From: Patescibacteria group bacterium
Lineage (GTDB): Bacteria; Patescibacteriota; Patescibacteriia; 2-12-FULL-60-25
Assembly (NCBI GenBank): GCA_018817245.1
Contig: JAHIUG010000065.1
Coordinates: 1-7,033 of the forward strand
Direction: 5' to 3'
Length of the DNA stretch: 7,033 bases
Shown here: piece by piece, positions 1 through 5,420 of the stretch
Numbering within the stretch: the first letter of the stretch is position 1
Layout of the letters: each line of letters starts with the position of its first letter
Translations under genes and position numbers: made by a program
Notes under the pieces: generated by a model
What the model was told of the DNA's origin: nothing
Databases searched by the model: none
Seen by the model: only the letters and a program-made list of their open reading frames with translations

Positions 1-77
1 ATGCTTTTCTCCAGTTGTTACGGTACAAAGTCGAGGGAAATCCTCGACAGATCCGCTAAGTCTTGCGACATACGGAC
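1..77 (-). promoter_or_regulatory. Structured 5' leader or small RNA, cut by window edge
   Basis: Downstream of the 83-111 promoter the minus strand can fold into two hairpins. The first pairs TCCG/CGGA (73-76 with 52-55), with an inner GTC/GAC stem closed by a GCAA tetraloop of the GNRA type (60-69). The second is a perfect 7-bp GTCGAGG/CCTCGAC stem with a 5-nt loop (30-48). Near the edge the strand reads CTGGAGAAAAGCAT. If the next base outside the window is G, this gives GGAG six bases before an ATG, so the segment would be the 5' UTR of a gene just off the window. It could equally be the start of a stand-alone RNA. I do not recognise the fold. Confidence 0.4.
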
Positions 78-82
78 GGCTT

Positions 83-111
83 AACTTAGCTGATTTTTGG
101 GATTTTGTCAA
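83..111 (-). promoter_or_regulatory. Sigma70-like promoter, reading off the left edge
   Basis: On the minus strand a perfect TTGACA -35 (106-111) is separated by 17 nt from a weak -10, TAAGTT (83-88). Transcription would start near 76-77, at the base of the hairpin described in the next feature. The -35 and spacing are ideal, but the -10 matches consensus at only three of six positions. The geometry is the same as the promoters of the small RNA copies in this window. Confidence 0.5.
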
Positions 112-155
112 GCCTATTATTCTAATCCCTATCTGTTATCTCAAACGGTTCTCTT

Positions 156-238
156 TGTCATCTCGACCGAAGCGGGGAGATCTCTCTAAAAGATTTCTCC
201 ACTACACTTCACTACGTTATGTTTCGGTCGAAATGACA
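156..238 (+). repeat. Family A palindromic repeat, one left and one right arm
   Basis: The left arm begins TGTCATCTCGACCGAAGCG and ends GAGATCT. The right arm begins AGATTTCTCC and ends GGTCGAAATGACA. The arms are imperfect inverted copies, so either strand can form a long hairpin. The right arm is longer because of an internal insert (about 201-219). The same element recurs, in the same orientation, at 476-551, 1031-1290 and 3400-3644. Chance reading frames through it give the familiar spurious peptides with STEAEKS or FRPKRSN, so it should not be called as coding. Confidence 0.9.
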
Positions 239-283
239 GTAGTGGGATTTCGATAATAACAGGATATTTGACTAAAATTAGGT

Positions 284-319
284 AAAAAAAGACCCATCGT
301 CGCTAAAGCTATGATGGGT
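284..319 (-). terminator. Rho-independent terminator of RNA copy 1
   Basis: On the minus strand the 7-bp stem ACCCATC/GATGGGT (313-319 with 292-298) encloses a 14-nt loop with an inner GC/GC pair. One base later comes a run of seven T (290 to 284). Confidence 0.75.
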
Positions 320-433
320 AAAGAGGACAAACTATCGCGAGTTTTTAGACAGCATCTTTTTAGTCCTCTTGAAAAAGCTGGGAGAGCACCAAGAACGAAG
401 TCTTAGAACATCCTCGAATTAGCTCTCCCGAAT
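284..433 (-). ncRNA. Three-hairpin small RNA, copy 1
   Basis: An intergenic RNA of about 150 nt on the minus strand. In 5' to 3' order, hairpin I has the 8-bp stem GGGAGAGC/GCTCTCCC (422-429 with 380-387) around a 34-nt loop. A U-rich 9-nt linker follows. Hairpin II has the 8-bp stem AAGAGGAC/GTCCTCTT (363-370 with 321-328), again with a 34-nt loop. Hairpin III has a 7-bp stem (313-319 with 292-298) and runs into seven T, a rho-independent terminator. A promoter with a perfect TTGACA lies at 438-466. No reading frame fits the folds. Two further copies lie at 4600-4750 and 4820-4976, with base changes that preserve pairing. I do not recognise the family; the function is unknown. Confidence 0.8.
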
Positions 434-437
434 CAAA

Positions 438-466
438 TTTGTAACAAAAATAGAGCCTTATGTCAA
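438..466 (-). promoter_or_regulatory. Promoter of RNA copy 1
   Basis: Minus-strand TTGACA (461-466), a 17-nt spacer and TACAAA (438-443). The spacer ends CTATTTTTGT, identical to the spacer of copy 3. The expected start, near 431-433, falls just before the first hairpin. Confidence 0.75.
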
Positions 467-475
467 AGCCCTAAA

Positions 476-551
476 TGTCATCTCGACCAACGCGGAGAGA
501 TCTCGTCCGAAGAGATTTCTCCGTTCCGCTTACGCTCCAGTCGAAATGACA
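476..551 (+). repeat. Family A palindromic repeat
   Basis: Left arm TGTCATCTCGACC to GAGAGATCT (476-502) and right arm AGATTTCTCC to GTCGAAATGACA (513-551), in the same orientation as the other family A elements. It ends four bases from the stop codon of the 556-1005 gene, so a transcript of that gene would run straight into this hairpin. The right arm carries an insert of about 10 bp compared with the short arms at 1031-1290. Confidence 0.9.
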
Positions 552-555
552 GGTG

Positions 556-1005
556 CTAATTCACTAACACAGCCTGATCCGCAGTCGCTAGATTTTCATA
601 TGTTCCGCAGAGAAAACGAATAGTCCACTCCCCTTCTTTTGCATCGTTTGGCACATCCCATTTCCAAGTGAATTTCCCAGGAGAAACAAAAGTTGCTTCA
701 GCTGCCTCTTTTCCAATCGCAAATAATCCATCATCTGGATCATAAACATCAGCTAAACATTTTGCCCAAGTGTTTGTTGTGATATTAATAGTCCAATCCT
801 TACCAGCGCTCGTAGATCTATCCATATTGCCTAATTGAATAAAAGCGCGATCAGGTGGCGGTATTTCTGCAATGGTTGGAGATGAAATATGTACAGGCTT
901 AATCGGTTCAGCGGTTTGTTTGTATATGTTATATACATACGCCCCCATTCCAATTGTTGTAAGAATGAGAACTACGAGAATAGCTTTGATGGTTTTTGAG
1001 TTCAT
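556..1005 (-). CDS. Membrane-anchored hypothetical protein with a small extracytoplasmic domain
   Basis: I do not recognise this 149-residue protein. A positively charged start (K4, K7) precedes a hydrophobic segment at about residues 8-27, with no obvious signal peptidase site, so an N-terminally anchored protein facing outward is likely. A proline-rich linker (34-51) leads to a soluble domain (55-149) rich in W, T, I and V alternation. Its WKWDVPNDAKEGEWTIRFLC pattern resembles bacterial Ig-like beta-sandwich domains; that is an inference from pattern only. Cys83 and Cys133 could form a disulfide. There is no Shine-Dalgarno sequence. A TATACT -10-like hexamer lies 12 bases before the ATG (1018-1023), without a clear -35. 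The gene lies downstream of uvrB on the same strand, but the repeat array at 1031-1290 separates them. The stop is TAG. Confidence 0.75.
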   Translation of the reverse strand: MNSKTIKAILVVLILTTIGMGAYVYNIYKQTAEPIKPVHISSPTIAEIPPPDRAFIQLGNMDRSTSAGKDWTINITTNTWAKCLADVYDPDDGLFAIGKEAAEATFVSPGKFTWKWDVPNDAKEGEWTIRFLCGTYENLATADQAVLVN

Positions 1006-1030
1006 AATTCGAGTATTAGTATACAGCTTT

Positions 1031-1290
1031 TGTCATCTCGACTGAAGCGTAAGCGAAATGGAGAGATCTTTAAGAAAGATTACTTCGCTTCGGTCGAAAT
1101 GACAGATGGAAAGATTACTTCGCTTCGGTCGAAATGACAGATGGAAAGATTTCTCCGCTTCGGTCGAAATGACAGATGGAAAGATTACTTCGCTTCGGTC
1201 GAAATGACAGATGGAAAGATTTCTCCGCTTCGGTCGAAATGACAGATGGAAAGATTTCTCCGCTCCGCATTCTCTTCGGTCGAAATGACA
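1031..1290 (+). repeat. Family A repeat array: one left arm and six tandem right arms
   Basis: One left arm (1031-1070) is followed by six right arms ending in GAAATGACA at 1104, 1139, 1174, 1209, 1244 and 1290. The first five are at an exact 35-bp period (30-bp arm plus GATGG). The sixth is 11 bp longer because of an insert at about 1264-1274. Two subtypes alternate: GATTACTTCGC in copies 1, 2 and 4, and GATTTCTCCGC in copies 3, 5 and 6. The array starts 25 bp upstream of the 556-1005 gene and ends four bases from the uvrB stop. Long reading frames here exist only because the repeat lacks stops, and are not genes. Confidence 0.95.
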
Positions 1291-1294
1291 AGGC

Positions 1295-3352
1295 TTATCT
1301 AGTGCGTCCATGTCTTGGCGGACGTTTTGGTTTTACAGTTGCTTCACGTTCGCGCTTTCTCATCTCCTTTTGAATCATGGAAATTTCATCGCGAAGAATA
1401 GCAGCAAGTTCAAATTCCAAATCCTTAGAGGCTCGTTTCATTTCACGCTCCTTTTTCTTAATAACTTTTTGCAAGTCATCTGTTTCTGCTGCTAACTCAA
1501 GTTTCAAAATTTCTTTTACATCTTTCGTACTTGCAGAAAGACCAAGGATCGCGCGCGTATCATTAAGCGCTTTTATAATAGATTTCGGAGTGATGCCATG
1601 CTTTTTATTGTACGAATCTTGTTTTGTGCGACGCCGGTTTGTTTCGTCAATTGCGCGTTTCATGGAACCTGTGACGTTGTCAGCGTACAAGATGACATGC
1701 CCACGAATGTTTCGCGCTGCTCTTCCAATTGTTTGAATAAGCGCGGTTTCTGATCTTAAGAAACCTTCTTTGTCTGCGTCTAAAATTGCGACAAGCGAAA
1801 CTTCGGGCAAATCCAAACCTTCGCGCAGCAAGTTAACACCAACAAGAACATCAAATTCTCCCTTGCGGAAATCGCTCAAAATTTCGAGCCGCTCAACTGT
1901 TTTTATGCCGCTATGCAAATAACGAGCGCGCACGTTCTTTTCTTTAAGATAATCTGTTAGATCTTCAGACATTTTTTTAGTTAATGTTGTTGCAAGCACG
2001 CGGTCACCTTTTTTAATTGTTTTGTTAATTTCTAAAATTACATCTTCAACCTGTCCTTGATATTTTCCTTTTGGAGTAATTGGACGAATAAGAACTTCCG
2101 GATCTATCAAGCCGGTTGGACGGATGATCTGGTCAATAATTTTGCTTGAATGCTGATACTCGTACGGACCGGGAGTGGCTGAAACAAAGATAATTTGTTT
2201 TATCTTTTCTTCAAACTCGTGAAATCTGAGCGGCCGATTATCGCGCGCGCTTGGCAATCTAAAGCCGTAATCAATGAGCGTGTCTTTTCGTGAACGATCA
2301 CCTTTAAACATTCCGTTAACTTGTGGAATTGTGACATGTGACTCATCAGCAACCAAAAGAAAATCTTTTGGAAAGTATGAGAATAACGTGTCTGGCGGTT
2401 GTCCAGGTGCGCGACCTGATAATTGTTGTGAGTAATTCTCAATGCCATTGCAATAGCCAAGATTTTCAATCATTTCAAGATCGAATTTCGTACGACGTTC
2501 CAATCTTTCAGCTTCCAAAAGTTTGCCGTGCTTTTCAAAATATTTGAGTCTTAGTTTCAACTCTTTACGAATTTCTTTACTAGCGCGCTCTCGTTCCGGC
2601 CCAAGCGTTATAAAATGTTTAGCTGGGAAAATATAAAGCTCTTCCTGCTCCTGAATTGTCTTGCGTGTAACAGGATCGGTTTTCAAAATAGTTTCTATAC
2701 GACCGCGCGGTGCTTCAATACGATAAATGACATCATCGTTCGCAGGCATGATTTCTAAAACTGAGCCGTGCGAGCGGAATGTGCCGCGCAAAACTTCTGC
2801 GTTAGTTCGCGTGTATTGAGTTTCTATCAATCGATCTAAAATATTTTCGCGTTTAAGATCATCCCCCACTTTCATTTGGAGCACAGTCTTCTCATAAGCT
2901 TCCGGCGCTCCTAAACCGTAAATACAAGAAACAGATGCGCAAATAATTACATCCTTGCGTGTGAGTAGTGCCTGAGTTGCGCTATGACGCAATCGATCAA
3001 TCTCCTCATTGATCATGGCTTCTTTTTCAATGTAAGTATCGCTATTTGGAATGTAAGCCTCAGGCTGATAGTAATCGTAGTATGAAACAAAATATTCAAC
3101 CGCGTTGTTTGGAAAAAATTCGCGAAACTCATTGCAAAGCTGTGCTGCCAAAGTTTTGTTGTGCGCGATAACAAGCGTGGGTTTTTGAACTTCCTGAATC
3201 ACATTGGCAATTGTAAATGTCTTTCCAGTACCTGTTGCGCCCAATAAAGTCTGAAAGCGCTCCTTATTCTCCACACCCTTAACCAAGGCCTTAATGGCTT
3301 GAGGCTGGTCTCCGGCCGGCTGGTATGGAAGTTTGAGTTCGAACTTGGACAT
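1295..3352 (-). CDS. uvrB: UvrABC excinuclease subunit B (UvrB)
   Basis: UvrB is the damage-verifying helicase-like subunit of cytoplasmic nucleotide excision repair. UvrA loads it on DNA, and it recruits UvrC for dual incision. Starting at MSKFELKLPYQPAGDQPQAI the protein has 685 residues, near the family norm of about 670. Visible parts: Walker A GATGTGKT (38-45); the damage-probing beta-hairpin region with SYYDYYQPEAYIP (90-102); the DNA-binding stretch ending IENYSQQLSGRAPG (304-317); the DESH Walker B box (336-339); a helicase motif VI QTIGRAARN near 540; and a C-terminal UVR motif (about 627-663), which contacts UvrC or UvrA. All key motifs are intact. The frame stays open 37 codons upstream, but that part is repeat DNA without UvrB similarity, so the start at 3352 is preferred. 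No Shine-Dalgarno sequence precedes it. A basic tail (PKRPPRHGRTR) ends the protein. The stop is TAA. Confidence 0.97.
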   Translation of the reverse strand: MSKFELKLPYQPAGDQPQAIKALVKGVENKERFQTLLGATGTGKTFTIANVIQEVQKPTLVIAHNKTLAAQLCNEFREFFPNNAVEYFVSYYDYYQPEAYIPNSDTYIEKEAMINEEIDRLRHSATQALLTRKDVIICASVSCIYGLGAPEAYEKTVLQMKVGDDLKRENILDRLIETQYTRTNAEVLRGTFRSHGSVLEIMPANDDVIYRIEAPRGRIETILKTDPVTRKTIQEQEELYIFPAKHFITLGPERERASKEIRKELKLRLKYFEKHGKLLEAERLERRTKFDLEMIENLGYCNGIENYSQQLSGRAPGQPPDTLFSYFPKDFLLVADESHVTIPQVNGMFKGDRSRKDTLIDYGFRLPSARDNRPLRFHEFEEKIKQIIFVSATPGPYEYQHSSKIIDQIIRPTGLIDPEVLIRPITPKGKYQGQVEDVILEINKTIKKGDRVLATTLTKKMSEDLTDYLKEKNVRARYLHSGIKTVERLEILSDFRKGEFDVLVGVNLLREGLDLPEVSLVAILDADKEGFLRSETALIQTIGRAARNIRGHVILYADNVTGSMKRAIDETNRRRTKQDSYNKKHGITPKSIIKALNDTRAILGLSASTKDVKEILKLELAAETDDLQKVIKKKEREMKRASKDLEFELAAILRDEISMIQKEMRKREREATVKPKRPPRHGRTR

Positions 3353-3399
3353 TTGTTCAGCATTCTGGCATAAATTTGCGAAAATGGGTAGACTACGAT

Positions 3400-3644
3400 T
3401 GTCATCTCGACCAGCGCGGAGAGATCCTTCATACCTGTCATCTCGACTGAAGCGTATGGACATCCGACAGCGTTTCGTAGCGTAACGGAGAGATCTTTTT
3501 AGAAAGATTTCTCCGCTTCACTCCACTGCGTTCCATTCCGGTCGAAATGACAGAATGGAAAGATTTCTCCGCTTCACTCCACTGCGTTCCATTCCGGTCG
3601 AAATGACAGAATGGAAAGATTTCTCCGCGCTGGTCGAAATGACA
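3400..3644 (+). repeat. Nested family A repeat cluster between uvrB and dus
   Basis: Two left arms (3400-3430 and 3436-3500) are followed by three right arms (3503-3552, 3559-3608, 3615-3644). The outermost pair is matched: the first left arm has GACCAGCGCGGAGAGATC and the last right arm has the inverse GATTTCTCCGCGCTGGTC. The inner arms carry different, longer centres. The arrangement reads as one element inserted in the loop of another. The cluster fills nearly all of the 301-bp divergent gap, leaving 47 bp next to uvrB and 9 bp next to dus, so dus promoter signals would have to lie within repeat sequence. Confidence 0.9.
3503..3614 (+). repeat. Perfect 56-bp tandem duplication inside the nested cluster
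   Basis: Positions 3503-3558 and 3559-3614 are identical, each holding one long right arm plus the spacer GAATGG. Identity over the full 56 bp suggests a recent duplication or gene conversion. Confidence 0.9.
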
Positions 3645-3653
3645 GATGTAGAT

Positions 3654-4601
3654 ATGTTTACATGGAATAAGTTAAAGCGTCCGATTGTGGGGCTTTCGCC
3701 AATGGCCGATTTTACGGACACGCCTTTTTGTTTGATTAGTAAGAAATTAGGAGCGCCGTTGGTTTATCGCGAGATGGTTTCAGCAGATGCACTCGTTCGT
3801 CTGAATGAAAAAACTTTAGGAATGGCCAAGTTTCACAAAGATGAGCGACCGGTCATCCAACAAATCTTTGGATCTGATCCGGATCGAATGGCTGAGGCAG
3901 CTCGAATTATTGAGGGGCGCTTTAAACCCGATGGTATTGATATTAATATGGGTTGCCCTGCACATAAGATTGTTAAAGGGTTTCATGGTGCGTCTTTGAT
4001 GAAGAATTCTGATTTAGCTGCGAACATTATTCGTTCTGTTAAAAATGCGGTATCAATTCCGGTTAGCGTAAAGACGCGACTTGGTTGGAAAGATGATCGT
4101 GACATTCTCGAGTTTGTTAAGGTTTTGGAAGACGCGGGAGCTGACTTAATTGCAATTCACGGCCGCACAAAAGAACAGGCTTATTCTGGAGTAGCGAACT
4201 GGGACCGCGTTGGTGAAGCTCGTAAGAACGTCAAAGTTCCGGTTTTGGTAAATGGTGATATCGTTTCGGTTGAAACTGCGAAAGACGCGCTCGCTCGTTC
4301 GAACGCAGATGGAATGTTGATTGCGCGCGGAGCTTTGGGAAATCCATGGATTTTTCAGCGCATCTTGTCCGGACTAGAAACTGGCAAAGATCCGGGAGCG
4401 CCAACAATGGAAGAAAGATTGAATGTGATTCGTGAGCACGCGCGGTTGCAGGTCAAACATCACGGAGAAAAAGGACTCGTTCAGTTACGCAAACATTTTC
4501 CTTGGTATTTCAAAGGTATTAAAGGTACGCGTGCATTACGAGCTGATTTAGTTCAAGTTTCAACATTAGAAGATTTAGAAGAGGTTTTAAATAAAATATA
4601 A
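3654..4601 (+). CDS. dusB: tRNA-dihydrouridine synthase, DusB-like
   Basis: An FMN enzyme that reduces specific uridines in the tRNA D-loop to dihydrouridine using NADPH, in the cytoplasm. From MFTWNKLKRP it has 315 residues, normal for the family. The TIM-barrel domain shows the FMN-binding SPMADFTDTPFC (15-26), the substrate strand REMVSADAL (39-47), QIFGSDP (70-76), the catalytic cysteine in DINMGCP (Cys101), KTRLGW (140-145), IHGRT (168-172), NGD (200-202) and the phosphate-binding IARGALGNPW (223-232). The helical tRNA-binding domain follows (about 245-315). The frame is open 33 codons further upstream, but those codons are repeat DNA. The start chosen matches where Dus proteins begin, nine bases after the last repeat arm, without a Shine-Dalgarno sequence. 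DusB is favoured over DusA or DusC by motif style. The TAA stop overlaps the terminator T-run of the convergent RNA copy 2. Confidence 0.93.
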   Translation: MFTWNKLKRPIVGLSPMADFTDTPFCLISKKLGAPLVYREMVSADALVRLNEKTLGMAKFHKDERPVIQQIFGSDPDRMAEAARIIEGRFKPDGIDINMGCPAHKIVKGFHGASLMKNSDLAANIIRSVKNAVSIPVSVKTRLGWKDDRDILEFVKVLEDAGADLIAIHGRTKEQAYSGVANWDRVGEARKNVKVPVLVNGDIVSVETAKDALARSNADGMLIARGALGNPWIFQRILSGLETGKDPGAPTMEERLNVIREHARLQVKHHGEKGLVQLRKHFPWYFKGIKGTRALRADLVQVSTLEDLEEVLNKI

Positions 4602-4637
4602 AAAAAGACCCACCGCAGCACAAAGCTTTGGTGGGTC
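4600..4637 (-). terminator. Rho-independent terminator of RNA copy 2, overlapping the dus stop
   Basis: A perfect 8-bp stem GACCCACC/GGTGGGTC with a 15-nt loop, followed on the minus strand by seven T (4606 to 4600). The T-run includes two of the three bases of the dus stop codon, so the two convergent transcription units touch. In the plus direction no T-run follows the stem, so it is a poor terminator for dus. Confidence 0.8.
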
Positions 4638-4750
4638 GAGAGGACAAGCATAGCAGAAGCTTTTGCTATGCTGTTCAAAGTCCTCTCTTAAAAGGTTGGG
4701 AGAGCACGAGTTCTTGAGCCTTTTGACAGGACGGCTGAAGCTCTCCCTTT
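4600..4750 (-). ncRNA. Three-hairpin small RNA, copy 2
   Basis: Same architecture as copy 1. Hairpin I is GGGAGAGC/GCTCTCCC (4740-4747 with 4698-4705). Hairpin II is GTCCTCTC/GAGAGGAC on plus-strand arms 4680-4687 and 4638-4645. Hairpin III is an 8-bp GACCCACC/GGTGGGTC stem (4630-4637 with 4607-4614), then seven T. Both large loops are again 34 nt. The loop of hairpin II contains a further stem of at least 8 bp (4648-4655 with 4664-4671). The outer pair of hairpin II is G-C where copy 1 has A-T, a compensatory change. No good promoter lies at the position used by copies 1 and 3, so this copy may be decayed, or co-transcribed from copy 3 about 70 nt upstream. Confidence 0.75.
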
Positions 4751-4776
4751 TGCTGAATTCATCTGAACCATCTATA

Positions 4777-4802
4777 CGCAGGCTAAAGACCTGTGGCTAC
4801 AG
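4777..4802. repeat. Short REP-like hairpin between RNA copies 2 and 3
   Basis: CGCAGG (4777-4782) pairs with CCTGTG (4790-4795), with one G-U pair and a 7-nt loop. CTGTGGCTACAG follows and can itself form a 4-bp hairpin. The core (GGCTAAAGACCTGT) resembles a widespread REP-like motif that I recall from other bacterial genomes; that recognition is from memory. It lies where the -35 of RNA copy 2 would be expected. The rest of the 73-bp gap between the two RNA copies shows nothing else clear. Confidence 0.4.
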
Positions 4803-4819
4803 TTTTTGAGAAATTCAGG

Positions 4820-4861
4820 AAAAGAGACCCCCGTAAAATCATGTAAGCATGACCACGGGGG
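4820..4861 (-). terminator. Weak terminator of RNA copy 3
   Basis: A GC-rich 7-bp stem (4855-4861 with 4828-4834) and an inner 5-bp stem are followed on the minus strand by TCTCTTTT. The T-tract is broken by two C, so termination is probably less efficient than in copies 1 and 2. Confidence 0.55.
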
Positions 4862-4976
4862 AAAAGAGGGCATGGACTGAGTAGTTTTTTAACACCAACC
4901 ACAGAGTCCTCTTAAAAAAGTCGGGAGAGCATTCAACATTGAGACTGTTAGCAGCATATTCAAAGCTCTCCCGAAA
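4820..4976 (-). ncRNA. Three-hairpin small RNA, copy 3
   Basis: Hairpin I has a 9-bp stem, CGGGAGAGC/GCTCTCCCG (4965-4973 with 4922-4930), and a 34-nt loop. After a U-rich linker, hairpin II pairs GTCCTCTT with AAGAGGGC (4906-4913 with 4864-4871) around a 34-nt loop; one A-U of copy 1 is a G-U here. Hairpin III is CCCCCGT/ACGGGGG (4855-4861 with 4828-4834), with an inner 5-bp TCATG/CATGA stem. Its base pairs differ from copies 1 and 2 but pairing is kept. The terminal T-tract is interrupted (TCTCTTTTCC), so read-through into copy 2 is plausible. The promoter is at 4981-5009. Confidence 0.8.
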
Positions 4977-4980
4977 GGGA

Positions 4981-5009
4981 TCTATAACAAAAATAGGACT
5001 TTTTGTCCA
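4981..5009 (-). promoter_or_regulatory. Promoter of RNA copy 3
   Basis: Minus-strand TGGACA (5004-5009), a 17-nt spacer ending CTATTTTTGT, and TATAGA (4981-4986). Spacing to hairpin I is the same, to the base, as in copy 1, and the last ten spacer bases are identical. This supports both the promoter and the strand assignment. Confidence 0.75.
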
Positions 5010-5044
5010 TAGCGTTATAATAGATCAGTTGGATCCCCCTTCTT

Positions 5045-5076
5045 TGTCATCCTGAGCGCAGCCGAAGGATCTGGCC
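5045..5076 (+). repeat. Family B REP-like repeat, left end of the cassette
   Basis: Reads TGTCATCCTGAGCGCAGCCG, then AAGGATCTGGCC. Its reverse complement at 5421-5452 differs at one base (C/T at 5059). Translated copies give the PERSRRI peptide seen in many over-called proteins. Confidence 0.9.
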
Positions 5077-5077
5077 G

Positions 5078-5392
5078 CTAAGACCTCAAACTTTCATTAT
5101 CAAACCAAGCCTCACTTAAGTCATCCCAATTCGGATTCATTTCTTCAATAAGAAATATCTTCTTTTTTCTAGTCCATCCTATTAATTGCTTTTCTCTTTC
5201 TATTGCTTGAGAAACATCATTATATTCCCCGAAATAAACTAACAAATCTATATTATATTTTTTTGTAAAACCTTCGACCTTCTTCGCTTTATGATCGAAC
5301 ACTCTGCGTTCTAAATTGTTTGTTACCCCAATATAAAAATTACGAGATTGATTTGTCATTATATATACGTAGTAAGATTTGTGTTGCTGCAT
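5078..5392 (-). CDS. Small single-domain GIY-YIG endonuclease family protein
   Basis: A 104-residue protein consisting of one GIY-YIG nuclease domain. The family cleaves DNA with a metal ion and is found in UvrC, homing endonucleases and many uncharacterised short proteins. Visible: YVYIMTN (7-14, the GIY strand), FYIGVTNN (19-26, the YIG strand), the catalytic-type arginine in NLERR (R29) with His34, and the conserved glutamate in IEREK (E67), followed by QLIGWTRKKK and the C-terminal NPNWDDL. All expected active-site positions are present, so it is probably active; its target is unknown. The frame is open 30 codons further upstream, but those codons cross repeat DNA (PERSRRI) and the domain starts at MQQHKSYY, so the start at 5392 is chosen. 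It lacks the UvrB-binding and helix-hairpin-helix parts of UvrC, so it is not uvrC. It is bracketed by inverted repeats. Confidence 0.85.
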   Translation of the reverse strand: MQQHKSYYVYIMTNQSRNFYIGVTNNLERRVFDHKAKKVEGFTKKYNIDLLVYFGEYNDVSQAIEREKQLIGWTRKKKIFLIEEMNPNWDDLSEAWFDNESLRS

Positions 5393-5420
5393 TCTTAAAT
5401 GAAGTCTAGTGAATTTATGG

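Noticed and set aside
284..433. 6S RNA, tmRNA, RNase P RNA or SRP RNA
   Set aside because: Three separate hairpins with 34-nt loops do not fit the 6S rod, and none of the hallmark sequences of tmRNA, RNase P or SRP RNA is visible.
1031..1290. CRISPR array
   Set aside because: The 35-bp units are contiguous copies with a constant 5-bp joint and no unique spacers, and no cas gene is present.
1033..1373. Open frames on both strands through the 35-bp array, giving FRPKRSN or VEMTDGK peptides
   Set aside because: The peptides are direct translations of tandem repeat DNA with no independent sequence and no start signal.
2200..2547. Frames overlapping uvrB on both strands
   Set aside because: They are shadows of the uvrB reading frame, with no recognisable protein features.
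3353..3463. N-terminal extension of 37 residues on UvrB
   Set aside because: Most of it is encoded by family A repeat arms, and UvrB proteins begin at the MSKFELKLPYQPAGDQ region.
3555..3653. N-terminal extension of 33 residues on the Dus protein
   Set aside because: Those codons lie in the tandem repeat arms; the family N-terminus matches the ATG at 3654.
5078..5392. Truncated uvrC partner for the nearby uvrB
   Set aside because: The protein is a complete small GIY-YIG domain with its own C-terminal NPNWDDL motif and no trace of UvrC's other domains.
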